Shown: positions 45,120-54,693 of the stretch, one piece after another | How positions within the stretch are numbered: the stretch's first letter is position 1 | Layout: each line of letters opens with the position of its first letter | NCBI RefSeq assembly: GCF_002022445.1 | Contig: NZ_MUYE01000001.1 | Span: 496,001 to 560,000 of the forward strand | DNA length: 64,000 nucleotides | DNA from: Bartonella sp. AR 15-3 | Lineage (GTDB): Bacteria; Pseudomonadota; Alphaproteobacteria; Rhizobiales; Rhizobiaceae | Direction: 5' to 3' | Made by a program: the position numbers and the translations under genes | Notes under the pieces: model-generated | What the model was told of the DNA's origin: nothing | Databases searched by the model: none | What the model saw: only the letters and a program-made list of their open reading frames with translations

Positions 45120-46425
45120 GATTGTTCCCAAGCTCATACCGATTTTTTCAGGAAGAGCAGCGGTGCGTGCGGCGTGGGGAGGACGAGGATCAGGGAAGAC
45201 AAGATCCTTTGCTTTGATGGCCGCTTTGAAAGGTTATCAATTTGGTATGGGAGGGATCTCTGGGACGATCCTTTGTGCGCGTCAGTTTCAGAATTCGTTA
45301 GCAGAGAGTTCCTTGGAGGAAATTAAGCGCGCTGTTGAAGCGCATGATTTTTTAAAGGATTATTATAAGGTTGGGGAGTCCACGATTAAGTCGAAGGATG
45401 GTCGAATATCTTTCCAGTTTTCAGGACTAGACCGGAATATAGCCAGTATCAAATCGATGGGTCGGATTTTGCTTTGTTGGGTTGATGAGGCAGAGCCTGT
45501 TACAGAGACAGCTTGGCAAACGCTGATACCGACTTTGCGGGAAGAGGGCGATGGCTGGCGTGCAGAGTTATGGGTGACATGGAATCCTTTACGTGAGAAT
45601 GCTCCTGTTGAGAGGCGGTTTCGTTTTTCAGAGAATGAAGGGATTAAGGGTGTTGAGATCAATTGGTCAGACAATCCGAAGTTTCCGCAGATATTGAATG
45701 AGGCACGTTTGGATGATCTTAAGAACCGTGCAGAGAGCTATCAGCATATTTGGGAAGGTGGTTATTTAAAAGCGGTTCAGGGAGCCTATTTCCAAAAGGA
45801 AATGTTGGCTGCCGAGCAAGAGGGTCGGATCGGGCGTGTTGCTCGTGATCCTCTGATGCAGCTCCGTGCCTTTTGGGATATTGGAGGGACGGGAGCGAAG
45901 GCAGATGCCACGGCGATTTGGATAGCACAGTTTGTTGGCAGAGAAATCCGTGTTTTGGATTATTACGAAGCACAAGGACAGCCGTTATCGGAGCATATCG
46001 GATGGTTGCGTCAGAATGGCTATGAGAAGGCACTGATGATTTTGCCACATGATGGTGCCACGAAGGATCGCGTGCATAATGTGAGTTTTGAGAGTGCCTT
46101 GAATGAGGCAGGTTTTGAAACGCAGGTTATTCCTAATCAAGGCCCTGGAGCGGTCAAGATGCGGATAGAGGCAGTGCGTCGTATTTTACCGTCTGTTTGG
46201 TTTCATGAAGAGACAACGGTTGGTGGCCGCAAGGCATTAAGTTGGTATCACGAAAAGTGGGATGACAAACGTGGCATTGGTTTAGGAGCTGAACATGATT
46301 GGTCGAGCCATGGAGCCGATGCTTTTGGCTTGATGTGCATCACCTATGAAGCGCCACGCATGAAGACACAGCAAAATCGTTATTACGCTATAGAAAGAGA
46401 AACAGCCTCATGGATGGCCTTTTAA
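45100..46425 (+). CDS. terL: Terminase large subunit
   Basis: ATP-driven motor and nuclease that packages phage DNA into the prohead. The product is 441 residues. The ATPase domain has Walker A WGGRGSGKTRS (about 27-37) and Walker B LLCWVDEAE (about 125-133). The C-terminal RNase H-like nuclease domain has FWDIGGTGAKADATAIWI and a later HGADAFGLM. It is of the PBSX/Terminase_3-6-like group. It overlaps terS by 20 bases and the portal gene by 16 bases. Confidence 0.95.
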   Translation: MTIRQIKIVPKLIPIFSGRAAVRAAWGGRGSGKTRSFALMAALKGYQFGMGGISGTILCARQFQNSLAESSLEEIKRAVEAHDFLKDYYKVGESTIKSKDGRISFQFSGLDRNIASIKSMGRILLCWVDEAEPVTETAWQTLIPTLREEGDGWRAELWVTWNPLRENAPVERRFRFSENEGIKGVEINWSDNPKFPQILNEARLDDLKNRAESYQHIWEGGYLKAVQGAYFQKEMLAAEQEGRIGRVARDPLMQLRAFWDIGGTGAKADATAIWIAQFVGREIRVLDYYEAQGQPLSEHIGWLRQNGYEKALMILPHDGATKDRVHNVSFESALNEAGFETQVIPNQGPGAVKMRIEAVRRILPSVWFHEETTVGGRKALSWYHEKWDDKRGIGLGAEHDWSSHGADAFGLMCITYEAPRMKTQQNRYYAIERETASWMAF

Positions 46426-48452
46426 AGAACGATAAAAAGAAAGCATATCTTGACGATTATGCACTCTATCGACGCTTAAAGTCTTGGTATGCTGAAGATA
46501 TTAAGCCTGTTAATGAATGGCGGGAACAAGCGCGTGAAGACTTTGATTTTTACAATGGTCGTCAGTGGGCAGAGGAAGATCTTGCGGTTTTAAGAACGCA
46601 ACGGCGTCCTGTGATGACCTTTAATCGGATAGCGCCTTTGGTGAATGCGATTGTTGGAGCGGAGCGGAATAATAAGCGAGAAGTACAGTTTCAACCGCGG
46701 CAAGTTGGTGCTGCAATCCCCAATGAATTGCTAACGGGAGCAGCGGAATGGTTTCGAGATGAAGCGGAAGCTGAATATGCAGATTCCGATGCTTTTCAAG
46801 ATATGATCATTTGTGGCATGGGATGGACGGATACACGTTTGGATTATGAAACAAATCCGGAAGGTGTGCCCACAGTTAGGCGTTTAGATCCGCTAAAAAT
46901 GGTTTGGGATGCGAATGCTGTGAGGTCGAATTTGGTTGATGCGCAGCGCTTGTGGTATGTGGATCGCAAATCCATTGAGGATGCTAAAAATCTTTTTCCT
47001 GATATGGCTTTAGAAGATCTGAATGCGGACTGGTCTGTAGAGGGTGCTGTGGGTTCTGAAGATTACCCTGTATCGCTTGATGCCTATAGCGATCCTCACA
47101 CTGGAGGCTTACCGTTTTCAGAAAAGCGGTTTGTGACCCTTGTTGAATGTCGTTGGTTTGAGTATGAGACTTATTATAAGGCACCGGATCCCCAAACGGG
47201 TCAGATGCGCGATTATAGCCAACAAGAGTTTGAAGAGCTTCAGACTGTTCTGCCTGAACTCCAAGGAGCTCGCTTTCAGAAGAAAATTGTCAAGCGCGCT
47301 TTTCTTGGCCGTCGCCTTTTAGCAAAGCCGGATCGACCTTTAGCGCCTGACGGACAGCTGGGGTGGGAATGTATTACAGGCACATTGGATAAGCTTAAGA
47401 ACCAATTTTACGGGATTGTTCGTCCTGCAAAAGATCCGCAAAAATGGTCTAATAAATATTTTAGTCAGGTGATGTATATCCTCAACAGCCAATCCAAAGG
47501 CGGTTTGATGGCTGAACGCGATGCTTTTGACGATGAACGTCAGGCTTTGGACAGTTGGTCGCGAACGGATGCGATCACATGGCTGAAGAATGGAGCTTTG
47601 ACCAATGGAAAGATACAGCCGAAGCCGAGTGCGCAGTTTCCTTCGGGTTTTTTCCAGTTATTTAATGAATCGCGTGAGGCCATCACGCATGTTACAGGAT
47701 TATCTGCTGAGTTTATAGGGACCAGGGAGGTTAATCAAGCGAATGTCCTGGAAAATACCCGCCGACAATCCACATTGAATTTGCTTGCCAGTTTATTTGA
47801 TAATCTCAAGCTTTACCGTTGCAGGCAAGGAAAAATTATTCTTTATTTGATCCAGAATTATCTTTCTGATGGTCGTTTAGTACGGATTTCTGGTCCTGAG
47901 AATGCTCAGTATGTTCCGTTAACGCGTGAAGCTGTGACAAGTCTTGAATACGATATTATTGTTGATGACTCTCCGACCAGTCCGAATGAAAAAGAGAAAA
48001 CTTTTGCAGCGATTACTCAGATGTTACCGTTGCTTGGTGGTTTTTTAACACCGGAGATGATCCCCGATCTTCTGAAGCTTTCACCGTTACCCGCTACGCT
48101 TGTGGCGAGTTTAACGGCCAAGGCACAGCAGGCACAGGAACAACAGCAGCAACAGCAGATGATGCAACAAAACCAGGGGCCACAGTTAAGTCCAGAGCAA
48201 CAAGCAAAGATTGCAGCTTTACAGCAGGAAACACAGGCAAAAAGCACTCTCTATCACCTTGATGCACAGCAGAAACAAGCTGCCTTACAGCAGAAAAATA
48301 TTGAGCTTTTCTTGAAGCAGGAACAAGCGCGGATGCAGCTTGAGCTTCAAAGAGCCAAGAATGCGCTAGCGCAGCGTGATTTAGAGCGTAAAGCATTACA
48401 AGCACAGTCAGAACAGTATCGTGCTGTAACTAGAAGAGCAACAATATATTAA
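46410..48452 (+). CDS. P22-like portal protein
   Basis: The portal forms the dodecameric ring through which DNA enters and leaves the capsid. The 680-residue product has features of P22-type portals: EWREQAREDFDFYNGRQW near the N-terminus, PVMTFNRIAPLVNAIVGAERNNK (in part), and GLSAEFIGTREVNQANVLENTRRQ later. A Gln-rich C-terminal barrel/coiled region follows (about 560-680). Its length matches long podovirus portals rather than short siphovirus ones. It overlaps terL, and the scaffold gene follows 11 bases on. Confidence 0.92.
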   Translation: MDGLLKNDKKKAYLDDYALYRRLKSWYAEDIKPVNEWREQAREDFDFYNGRQWAEEDLAVLRTQRRPVMTFNRIAPLVNAIVGAERNNKREVQFQPRQVGAAIPNELLTGAAEWFRDEAEAEYADSDAFQDMIICGMGWTDTRLDYETNPEGVPTVRRLDPLKMVWDANAVRSNLVDAQRLWYVDRKSIEDAKNLFPDMALEDLNADWSVEGAVGSEDYPVSLDAYSDPHTGGLPFSEKRFVTLVECRWFEYETYYKAPDPQTGQMRDYSQQEFEELQTVLPELQGARFQKKIVKRAFLGRRLLAKPDRPLAPDGQLGWECITGTLDKLKNQFYGIVRPAKDPQKWSNKYFSQVMYILNSQSKGGLMAERDAFDDERQALDSWSRTDAITWLKNGALTNGKIQPKPSAQFPSGFFQLFNESREAITHVTGLSAEFIGTREVNQANVLENTRRQSTLNLLASLFDNLKLYRCRQGKIILYLIQNYLSDGRLVRISGPENAQYVPLTREAVTSLEYDIIVDDSPTSPNEKEKTFAAITQMLPLLGGFLTPEMIPDLLKLSPLPATLVASLTAKAQQAQEQQQQQQMMQQNQGPQLSPEQQAKIAALQQETQAKSTLYHLDAQQKQAALQQKNIELFLKQEQARMQLELQRAKNALAQRDLERKALQAQSEQYRAVTRRATIY

Positions 48453-48463
48453 AGGAACAAAAG

Positions 48464-49357
48464 ATGGAAGAACAATTGACGCCAGAAGAACAAGCGATTT
48501 ACGATGCACAAGCTAATGATTATTCTGTTGAGCTTGTTGAGCCTGAGCAAGTGATTGACACGATTGAATCGCATGAGAATTCTGAACAGGTGTTCGATGA
48601 ACAGCCTCAGAAACCGTATGATTATGAAGCGATAGAACAGGAGAGACAAGCCCGCCAAAAGGCAGAGCAAAGTGCTGAAGAAGCACGTGAGCTTGCTATT
48701 GAGATTGCGCAGCAATATGCTGCTATGCAGGAAGAAATTGCTCAACAGTATGATAAAAATGTCCCGACTTTAGAAGATGATCCTAAAGCGCATATCGCCT
48801 GGCTTAGCCATAAAGTGCAAGAACAACAGAAATTGCTGAATGAGTTTTCTGTTATGAGAGAGGAGCAGGAGCGTATAAATCAAGAGCACTATGAAAGGCA
48901 GCAATTAGGGGCTTATTTTGAAGAAGCCAAGGCCCAGGTTCAAGACAAATATCCAGATTTAGACAATATCACAAATTATCTCTATGAGATTGCCGATAAT
49001 TCATTAAAAGCGCAAGCAAGTCTCTACCCCCAATGGGAAGATCCTGCACTGAGACAGCAGCAAATTGGTGCTGAATTACGCCAAATCTGCCAGCAGTGCC
49101 AAAAATCGGGTTTTAACCCCATCGAGGTGCTTGTGCAAAAGGCAAAAGCTTTTGGCTATAGTGGTCCCCAGAACAAGAATGAAGTTGAAGCTCTCCAAGA
49201 GCGTAACACAGCAGCGCGGACCTTAGCTGCGCGTGGTGGACAGGTTCCCTTAGGCGGTGTTGATATAAGAACACTCTCTTCCATGTCGGAAGCTGAGTTA
49301 GCTGCATGGGTTGAGAAGAATCAAGAAAAATTTGAACACATCATGGACAGGATGTGA
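48464..49357 (+). CDS. Scaffolding-like capsid assembly protein
   Basis: A 297-residue, highly acidic and Gln/Glu-rich protein with long coiled-coil helices (about 50-150) and no globular motif. It sits between portal and major capsid genes, the place of scaffolding proteins that shape the prohead and are then removed. The C-terminal region (RTLAARGGQVPLGGVDIRTLSSMSEAELAAW in part) contains the short conserved-looking motif seen in similar phage proteins. AAAGGAAC precedes the ATG. The role is inferred from position and composition. Confidence 0.82.
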   Translation: MEEQLTPEEQAIYDAQANDYSVELVEPEQVIDTIESHENSEQVFDEQPQKPYDYEAIEQERQARQKAEQSAEEARELAIEIAQQYAAMQEEIAQQYDKNVPTLEDDPKAHIAWLSHKVQEQQKLLNEFSVMREEQERINQEHYERQQLGAYFEEAKAQVQDKYPDLDNITNYLYEIADNSLKAQASLYPQWEDPALRQQQIGAELRQICQQCQKSGFNPIEVLVQKAKAFGYSGPQNKNEVEALQERNTAARTLAARGGQVPLGGVDIRTLSSMSEAELAAWVEKNQEKFEHIMDRM

Positions 49358-49448
49358 AGAGATGCGCAGTGGTGCAGAAGAGATAACCAAGTGGTTGCTT
49401 GGTTATGCCGCAAGGCTCATTTAAAAACCAAGAAAGGTATTTTTTGAA

Positions 49449-50564
49449 ATGGCAACAACAAACGTAAACATTAATAGTCCCTTAGCTGTTCAGATTTGGG
49501 CTAAGCTGCTTAACGCAGAAAGCTCAAAAGCAACACCAATAGCTCCTCTTATGGGAAAAGATAAAAATAATGTCATCCAAGTTTTGGAAGGCTTGAATAA
49601 AACAGCGGGTGATTCAGTCACGAGTGGACTGCGTGTTCAGCTTATGGGAGCTGGTGTTACCGAAGGGCAAACGCTGGAAGGAAATGAAGAGGGGCTTCAA
49701 TTTATGAATGAAACAGTGCGGCTCAATGAGCTTTCTCATGCTGCGCGTGTTAAATATGAAGGAACAATTGATCAACAACGTGTTCCGTTTAATTTGCGTG
49801 CAGAAGCAAAGACTGGACTTGTTGATTGGTATGCTGATCGACTGAGTATGATGTTCTTTATCCAGGCTACTGGATATACAGCTCCATGGATGAAGTTTGA
49901 GGGTCGTACAACGACGATAGAACCAGTGCATTATGGTTTTAATGCGCCATTGGAGCCCAGTAAATTGCGCGTTATTCGCCCAGGAAAGAAAAAGGCTGAT
50001 GAAGAACTCACAAAAGAAGATAAGTTTACATTATCTCTTATCGATGATGCTGTGGAACGTGCGAAATTGGCTAATCCTAAAATTAGACCGGTGCGTGTCA
50101 ATGGAGAAAGTGTCTATGTGGTGTATCTTCACCCAAAACAGGTGACACAATTGCGCACGAATACAGATGCTGGCCAGTGGCTTGACATTACCAAAGCGGT
50201 TTATAGTGGAAGCCGCGCTAAAAACCCCATTTTTGATGGTTCGTTGGGCATGTATAACGGTGTCATTTTACGGGAGTCCGAACATGTTCCTCATGGTGTT
50301 CATTCAAAAACGCAAGAGCCTGTTCTTTCTGTTCGTCGCGCTGTTTTGCTTGGAGCGCAAAGTGTGATTATGGCTTATGGTCATAGTAAGGGTAAAACGC
50401 GTTATCATCTTGTAGAGAAATTGTTTGACTATGAACGCGAATTTGGCATTGCTGCCAAAACCATTATTGGGATGAAAAAGTCACGTTACACGTTGCCTCA
50501 TTCTGAGCAAGGAGGGCAAGATTTTGGCACGATAGTTCTCCCATCTTTTTCTGAAGCCCTATAA
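49449..50564 (+). CDS. Major capsid protein, N4-gp56 family-like
   Basis: Main shell protein of the virion. The 371-residue product begins MATTNVNINSPLAVQIWAKLL. It contains GDSVTSGLRVQLMGAGVTEGQTLEGNEE and VYVVYLHPKQVTQLRTNTDAGQW (in part), then AVLLGAQSVIMAYGH, matching the N4-gp56-like capsid family found in podoviruses. No N-terminal cleavage domain is obvious. AAAGGTATTTTTTGAA before the ATG carries the ribosome site. The 90-base gap upstream has no gene. Confidence 0.9.
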   Translation: MATTNVNINSPLAVQIWAKLLNAESSKATPIAPLMGKDKNNVIQVLEGLNKTAGDSVTSGLRVQLMGAGVTEGQTLEGNEEGLQFMNETVRLNELSHAARVKYEGTIDQQRVPFNLRAEAKTGLVDWYADRLSMMFFIQATGYTAPWMKFEGRTTTIEPVHYGFNAPLEPSKLRVIRPGKKKADEELTKEDKFTLSLIDDAVERAKLANPKIRPVRVNGESVYVVYLHPKQVTQLRTNTDAGQWLDITKAVYSGSRAKNPIFDGSLGMYNGVILRESEHVPHGVHSKTQEPVLSVRRAVLLGAQSVIMAYGHSKGKTRYHLVEKLFDYEREFGIAAKTIIGMKKSRYTLPHSEQGGQDFGTIVLPSFSEAL

Positions 50565-50594
50565 AAATATTGAGCACATAAAGAGGATTAAATT

Positions 50595-51026
50595 ATGGAA
50601 AAGAAACACTCCCTCGCACGTTCATCTTTTGATGGTGCTGAGACAACGGATGATGGAATGCCGATCGCTTTACAAGGTCGGAATCTCCATACACAACAAG
50701 TCAGTTTTTTTCGGACTCGGATTAAACATACCGATCGTGGCCTTACAACACAAGTTGGTATTTTGCCTCGAGATGCTTTCATTAAGAGCATCAGTGTTTA
50801 TACGCTTAGCGATTTTAATGGCGCAACAGCAAAGTTTGGAAAAAAACCTCATGACAGTGATTATGGCACAGCAACGCTGGCGACCTCTGGTGTTGAAGAG
50901 CTTGATTTGCCTCTCACTGTGCGAAACGTTCCGTTAGAATTTGAAAACACGATTTACGTTACACGAGATAAGACAAGTACCCAAGGGGAGGCTGAAGTCA
51001 TTGTTGAGTTTTACACAAATCGTTAA
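50595..51026 (+). CDS. Capsid-associated hypothetical protein
   Basis: A 143-residue, beta-rich protein beginning MEKKHSLARSSFDGAETTDDG and containing GILPRDAFIKSISVYTLSDF and ENTIYVTRDKTSTQGEAEVIVEFYTN. It follows the capsid gene by 30 bases, the usual place of head decoration or stabilising proteins. Small all-beta composition fits that role, but no family is recognised. AGAGGATT precedes the ATG. A strong hairpin follows its stop. Confidence 0.72.
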   Translation: MEKKHSLARSSFDGAETTDDGMPIALQGRNLHTQQVSFFRTRIKHTDRGLTTQVGILPRDAFIKSISVYTLSDFNGATAKFGKKPHDSDYGTATLATSGVEELDLPLTVRNVPLEFENTIYVTRDKTSTQGEAEVIVEFYTNR

Positions 51027-51030
51027 AAAA

Positions 51031-51057
51031 GGGGGACGTTTGCTCCTTTCGTCCCCC
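51031..51057 (-). terminator. Strong hairpin after the capsid genes
   Basis: Perfect eight-base-pair stem GGGGGACG/CGTCCCCC with an 11-base loop. The T run needed for termination lies on the minus-strand side (TTTTTT after CCCCC). On the plus strand there is no U tract, so for late mRNA it may act as a partial terminator or a 3'-end stabiliser of capsid messages. No minus-strand gene is near. Confidence 0.6.
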
Positions 51058-51076
51058 GAAATTCTTGAAAGCATTG

Positions 51077-51775
51077 ATGATGGCAATAACGATACAGACC
51101 AGTGGTCCGATTGAAGAAAAAGGTACCTTTGTTCCGCGTAACAAAAACTTTATTCAGATGTTAAAGGACATTCAAGATGAAATAGATGATCAAACCGATG
51201 AATATATAGATCAAGTACAGAAGGCGATCTTTTCTGCACTTCGGTTTTGTGAACGCTTGCCCTTTTATTTTAATGAAAGCCGTGAGGTTGTTTTTACGAC
51301 TTTAAGGGGCAAAAATCGTTATGGAAGGGAGGTCAGTCCCTTTATTGCAGAGGCTGTTCAGATTGTTGATGTTTATCTTTATAAGCATTCCCATAAGTTC
51401 AAGCTTTTGCAGACAGACCCGATCATGCTTGAAAGCTCTGAGAATGAATTGGATCGTGGTATCCCAACACGTTATGCCTATTTTGAACAAAAGCTTGTCT
51501 TGTCTCCAATCCCAGATGATGCTTACTCCATACGGCTTATTCTTAATCCCATGAGAATAAAAGAGATCGAGACTATGCAAGAGGATTCCATCTGGTTTTT
51601 GGAAGCGTATGAGCTTATCAAAACGCGGGCGAAGTACGAACTTTATACGAACATACTCAAAGAACCACAAATGGCTGCAGCGGCTTTTGCGATGTTTCAG
51701 GAACAATTAGAAGCCCTGACCATCGAGACTTCACGACGTAAAAACTTATTTCAGATACAACACACAGATTTTTGA
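51077..51775 (+). CDS. Head-tail adaptor-like protein
   Basis: A 232-residue, largely helical protein (from ATG 51077; ATG 51080 is equally possible). It has an N-terminal region with IQDEIDDQTDEYIDQVQKAIFSALRFCERL (in part). A beta region and a C-terminal helix pair (AYELIKTRAKYELYTNILKEPQMAAAAF in part) follow. Size, place after the capsid genes and the 'EAYELIKTRAKY' motif match gp6/SU10-type adaptors that join portal to tail. It overlaps the next gene at TGATG. Confidence 0.75.
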   Translation: MMAITIQTSGPIEEKGTFVPRNKNFIQMLKDIQDEIDDQTDEYIDQVQKAIFSALRFCERLPFYFNESREVVFTTLRGKNRYGREVSPFIAEAVQIVDVYLYKHSHKFKLLQTDPIMLESSENELDRGIPTRYAYFEQKLVLSPIPDDAYSIRLILNPMRIKEIETMQEDSIWFLEAYELIKTRAKYELYTNILKEPQMAAAAFAMFQEQLEALTIETSRRKNLFQIQHTDF

Positions 51776-53235
51776 TGACTTTTATTCCTATTGCTGAATT
51801 TCGGCCAGACATCGCCTTTATTAATAGTGGCTATTCGAATGAGATCGTAAATGTTTTGCCTGCTCCTCAGTCCTATATTCCATTTCCAATGGTTGCACCG
51901 GCATCGGATCCTTTTCCTGATGTTATCTTGGGTGTTTATGCTCTACGGTCCTTAAATGGTGTGCGGATTATCATAGGTTCACCGACAAAGCTGTATGAGT
52001 ATAACAATAGTACGCGTGGATGGAAAGATATCAGCAAGCCAGGGACTGAATATCATGCGAATGAAAACGCGCCATGGTCTTTTGCTTCTTTTGGAGAGCA
52101 TATCATTGCTGTTAATAGCAACGATGTTCCTCAAAAGCTTGTGCTGAAGATGGATGAAAAGTTTGATGATTTAGGCGGCAATCCCCCACGTGCGGGTCTT
52201 GTTCGTGTATGGGGAGATTTTGTTTGCTTGATGAAGCTGACCGATAAGCCCAACCGTGTTCAGTGGTCTGGATTGAATGATGCTGAATGGTGGACTGTTG
52301 GTGAAAAGAATTGCGACTATCAAGATTTTCCCGATGGGGAATATGTTCAAGGCTCAACGGAAGCGACCAATCCGCTTATTTTTATGCGCTCGGCTATCTA
52401 TCATGCAACATTTGTTCCGGGCTCTAAAATTATCTTCAGCTTTGCCAAGATAAAAGATAAAATGGGGGCTAAAAGCAGTACGGCTATTGCAAGTCGTGGC
52501 AACAACACTTTTTTTATTTCTGATGATGGTTTTTACCAGATCAACAGTACAGGAGAAATGGTTCCTATTGGTTTTGGTAAAGTGGATAAAACCATTTTTA
52601 CACTCTACAGTAATTTTGCTCTTGATGAGATGAAAGCGTGTATTGATCCCATCTATTCACGGGTTTATTTCTCTCTTTATGATGACATTGCAGGAAGCAG
52701 TATCTATGTTTATGACTGGCTGCTCCAAATCTGGAGTGTTATTAAGGGACAGGATCTCCTTTTATTTCCTCTCTTTGCAGCGGGTTATACATTGGAAGGT
52801 TTAGACGAAGTCTCAGAGCGCCTTATAGATTTACCCGCTTCCCTTGATAGTAAGATGTGGCAAAATGGCGCACCGGTGTTGGGAGCTTTTACTGAAGACA
52901 ATAGATTTGGGCTTTTTGCGGGAGCACCGATGGAAGCAGTGATTGCTTCACAAACGGTAGGAGACACAGGAAGACAGATCAATTTAATGACGGAAGCCTT
53001 TGTTCAAGCGGACACAATAAAAGGTCGTTTAAGTGTTGGCTCTGCATTTATCATTGATAAGAGAAATAAGTTAAACTGGGACAAAGAACGCTATGCGGCC
53101 TATAATAATAATGGGATGTACACTCTTCGGTCTCGGGCCCGTTATCACGCTTTGCGTCTTAGAATTCCAGAAGGGACCCAATGGACTCATATGACGGGTT
53201 TTGATGTGACGCTTAAACCCGCAGGCATAAGATGA
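51775..53235 (+). CDS. Tail hub/packaged-DNA stabilisation protein (P22 gp10-like)
   Basis: A 486-residue beta-rich protein. It has repeats suggestive of a beta-propeller (VNVLPAPQSYIPFPM, TKLYEYNNSTRGWKDIS, WSFASFGEHIIAVNSNDVPQ, RVQWSGLNDAEWW). In P22-like phages the protein after the adaptor is the hub (gp10) that plugs the portal and holds the tailspike. The sequence similarity is at the level of pattern, so gp10 is inferred. ATG 51775 overlaps the upstream stop; the 3' end overlaps the next gene by four bases. Confidence 0.75.
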   Translation: MTFIPIAEFRPDIAFINSGYSNEIVNVLPAPQSYIPFPMVAPASDPFPDVILGVYALRSLNGVRIIIGSPTKLYEYNNSTRGWKDISKPGTEYHANENAPWSFASFGEHIIAVNSNDVPQKLVLKMDEKFDDLGGNPPRAGLVRVWGDFVCLMKLTDKPNRVQWSGLNDAEWWTVGEKNCDYQDFPDGEYVQGSTEATNPLIFMRSAIYHATFVPGSKIIFSFAKIKDKMGAKSSTAIASRGNNTFFISDDGFYQINSTGEMVPIGFGKVDKTIFTLYSNFALDEMKACIDPIYSRVYFSLYDDIAGSSIYVYDWLLQIWSVIKGQDLLLFPLFAAGYTLEGLDEVSERLIDLPASLDSKMWQNGAPVLGAFTEDNRFGLFAGAPMEAVIASQTVGDTGRQINLMTEAFVQADTIKGRLSVGSAFIIDKRNKLNWDKERYAAYNNNGMYTLRSRARYHALRLRIPEGTQWTHMTGFDVTLKPAGIR

Positions 53236-53660
53236 ACTTTAAGATTTATAATACGGAAAAATGGAGTGCGGACCAGATGGCACCCTATTTTGATCCTGTC
53301 TTAAAATCCATTGTTAGCTTTAACAAGAAGTTTGCTGAGGATTACGCTCCAGAGACTATTTTAAATGATATTTTGAATGGCGATAAAATTCTTTGGATTA
53401 TTGTTGATGCGCATGAAAATTTTATGGCTCATGTCACAACAGAATTACAGAAACTCATCACAGGAACCCTGCGCGCTGTTATTGTAACGCTTAGCGGAAG
53501 AGGCGGAAAACACTTAAGCCAGGTTATTCCTCAGATTGAAGCTTATTATAAGGAAAAGGGAGCGAAAGAGCTTCTTATCATAGGCCGGCGTGGATGGAAA
53601 AAATCTCTTCAATCGCATGGCTACGTCGTTAATCTTTTAGAATATAGAAAGCAGCTTTAA
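53232..53660 (+). CDS. GNAT-like phage protein
   Basis: A 142-residue product with a possible GNAT-like fold. An N-terminal helix pair is followed by strands ILWIIVDAHENFMAHVTTEL and LRAVIVTLSGRGGKHLSQVIPQIE, where SGRGGKHLS resembles the acetyl-CoA phosphate-binding loop. KELLIIGRRGWKKSLQSHGY is like the end of GNAT domains. Similar small proteins lie between hub and ejection genes in N4/P22-like phages, with unknown target. The ATGA overlap links it to the hub gene. Confidence 0.7.
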   Translation: MNFKIYNTEKWSADQMAPYFDPVLKSIVSFNKKFAEDYAPETILNDILNGDKILWIIVDAHENFMAHVTTELQKLITGTLRAVIVTLSGRGGKHLSQVIPQIEAYYKEKGAKELLIIGRRGWKKSLQSHGYVVNLLEYRKQL

Positions 53661-53661
53661 C

Positions 53662-54693
53662 ATGGGGAAAAGTACCAAACCCACTCAGACAACAACACAA
53701 ACAAGTGCCCCCCCTCAATGGGCGCAAGGGATTTTTAAGCAAGCCGCTCAGGATGCCATGAATTTCTATAATAAAGGCAGTGGAAAGGCTGTTTATGACG
53801 GTGAGCGTGTCACAGGTCTCAGTGATCAAACAAAGAATGCGATCAATGGGCTTAACAATACTGCTCAGAACTATGAGAATAGTTATTTGAATGGATTGGC
53901 GACAGGACAAAATTCAACCAGTAAAAACTTAAGTGAGATGGCTTCTGGCCAACAAATAGGGAATAACCCTTACTTTAATGATGCGCTTCAAAATGCGTTA
54001 AACAAAGCGACGAATTCCATTAACAGTTCCTTGGCGGGTGCTGGTCGTTATGGTTCTGGTGCCCATACAGGGGTTCTTGCAAATGAATTAGGGGGCATGG
54101 CAACCCAAGCGTTATCGCAGCAATATAACCAAGATGTCAGTCATATGATGAATGCCAATGGTTTAATCGATCAAGCGAACCAAAATCAATTGGCCGGGGC
54201 GAATAACTTTTTTCAAGGGCAAGGTCAGTCCAATATGAATGCTTTGACGGGAGGAAGTTTGATTGATGCCAATAATCAACAAAAATTAGATGCAGAACGA
54301 CAAAAATGGGAACAACAGAATAATCTTGATTGGGATCATTTAAGTAAGTTGCTTTCAGCTGGAGGCGCTGCTGCTGGAGGCTATGGAACACAAACATCGC
54401 TTACACAGCAAAAACAAAATCCTTGGAAAATTCTTGGAAACGCTGGAAGCATTCTTGGAAACTGGGCTGGGCTTAGTGATGTGCGGGCAAAAGAAAACAT
54501 TATCGCAGTGGGACAGAAAAATGGTCATAAGCTTTATGATTATAACTACAAGGGTTATCCCGAGCGCTATCGTGGTGTCATCGCGCAAGAGGTTTTTCAA
54601 GCAAATCCTGAGGCCGTTTTTTTGAACACTGCTACAGGCTTTTTGCATGTTGACTATAACAAGCTTGGCTTTACCATGGAAAGGGTTTTGTGA
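53662..54693 (+). CDS. Ejection-type virion protein with S74-like C-terminal domain
   Basis: The 343-residue product is Gly/Asn/Gln-rich in its first 240 residues, with helices typical of DNA ejection proteins. The C-terminus (about 270-335) reads GLSDVRAKENIIAVGQ then YNYKGYPERYRGVIAQEV, the pattern of the peptidase S74 intramolecular chaperone domain (Ser-Asp-x-Arg with a Lys-Glu). S74 domains usually end trimeric tail spikes and cleave themselves off, so its use on an ejection-type protein is unusual. The role is inferred from position and composition. Confidence 0.75.
   Translation: MGKSTKPTQTTTQTSAPPQWAQGIFKQAAQDAMNFYNKGSGKAVYDGERVTGLSDQTKNAINGLNNTAQNYENSYLNGLATGQNSTSKNLSEMASGQQIGNNPYFNDALQNALNKATNSINSSLAGAGRYGSGAHTGVLANELGGMATQALSQQYNQDVSHMMNANGLIDQANQNQLAGANNFFQGQGQSNMNALTGGSLIDANNQQKLDAERQKWEQQNNLDWDHLSKLLSAGGAAAGGYGTQTSLTQQKQNPWKILGNAGSILGNWAGLSDVRAKENIIAVGQKNGHKLYDYNYKGYPERYRGVIAQEVFQANPEAVFLNTATGFLHVDYNKLGFTMERVL

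Noticed and set aside
48017-48405. Cys- and Val-rich minus-strand frames opposite the portal C-terminus
   Set aside because: Reverse-strand reading of Gln/Ala codon runs in the portal gene.
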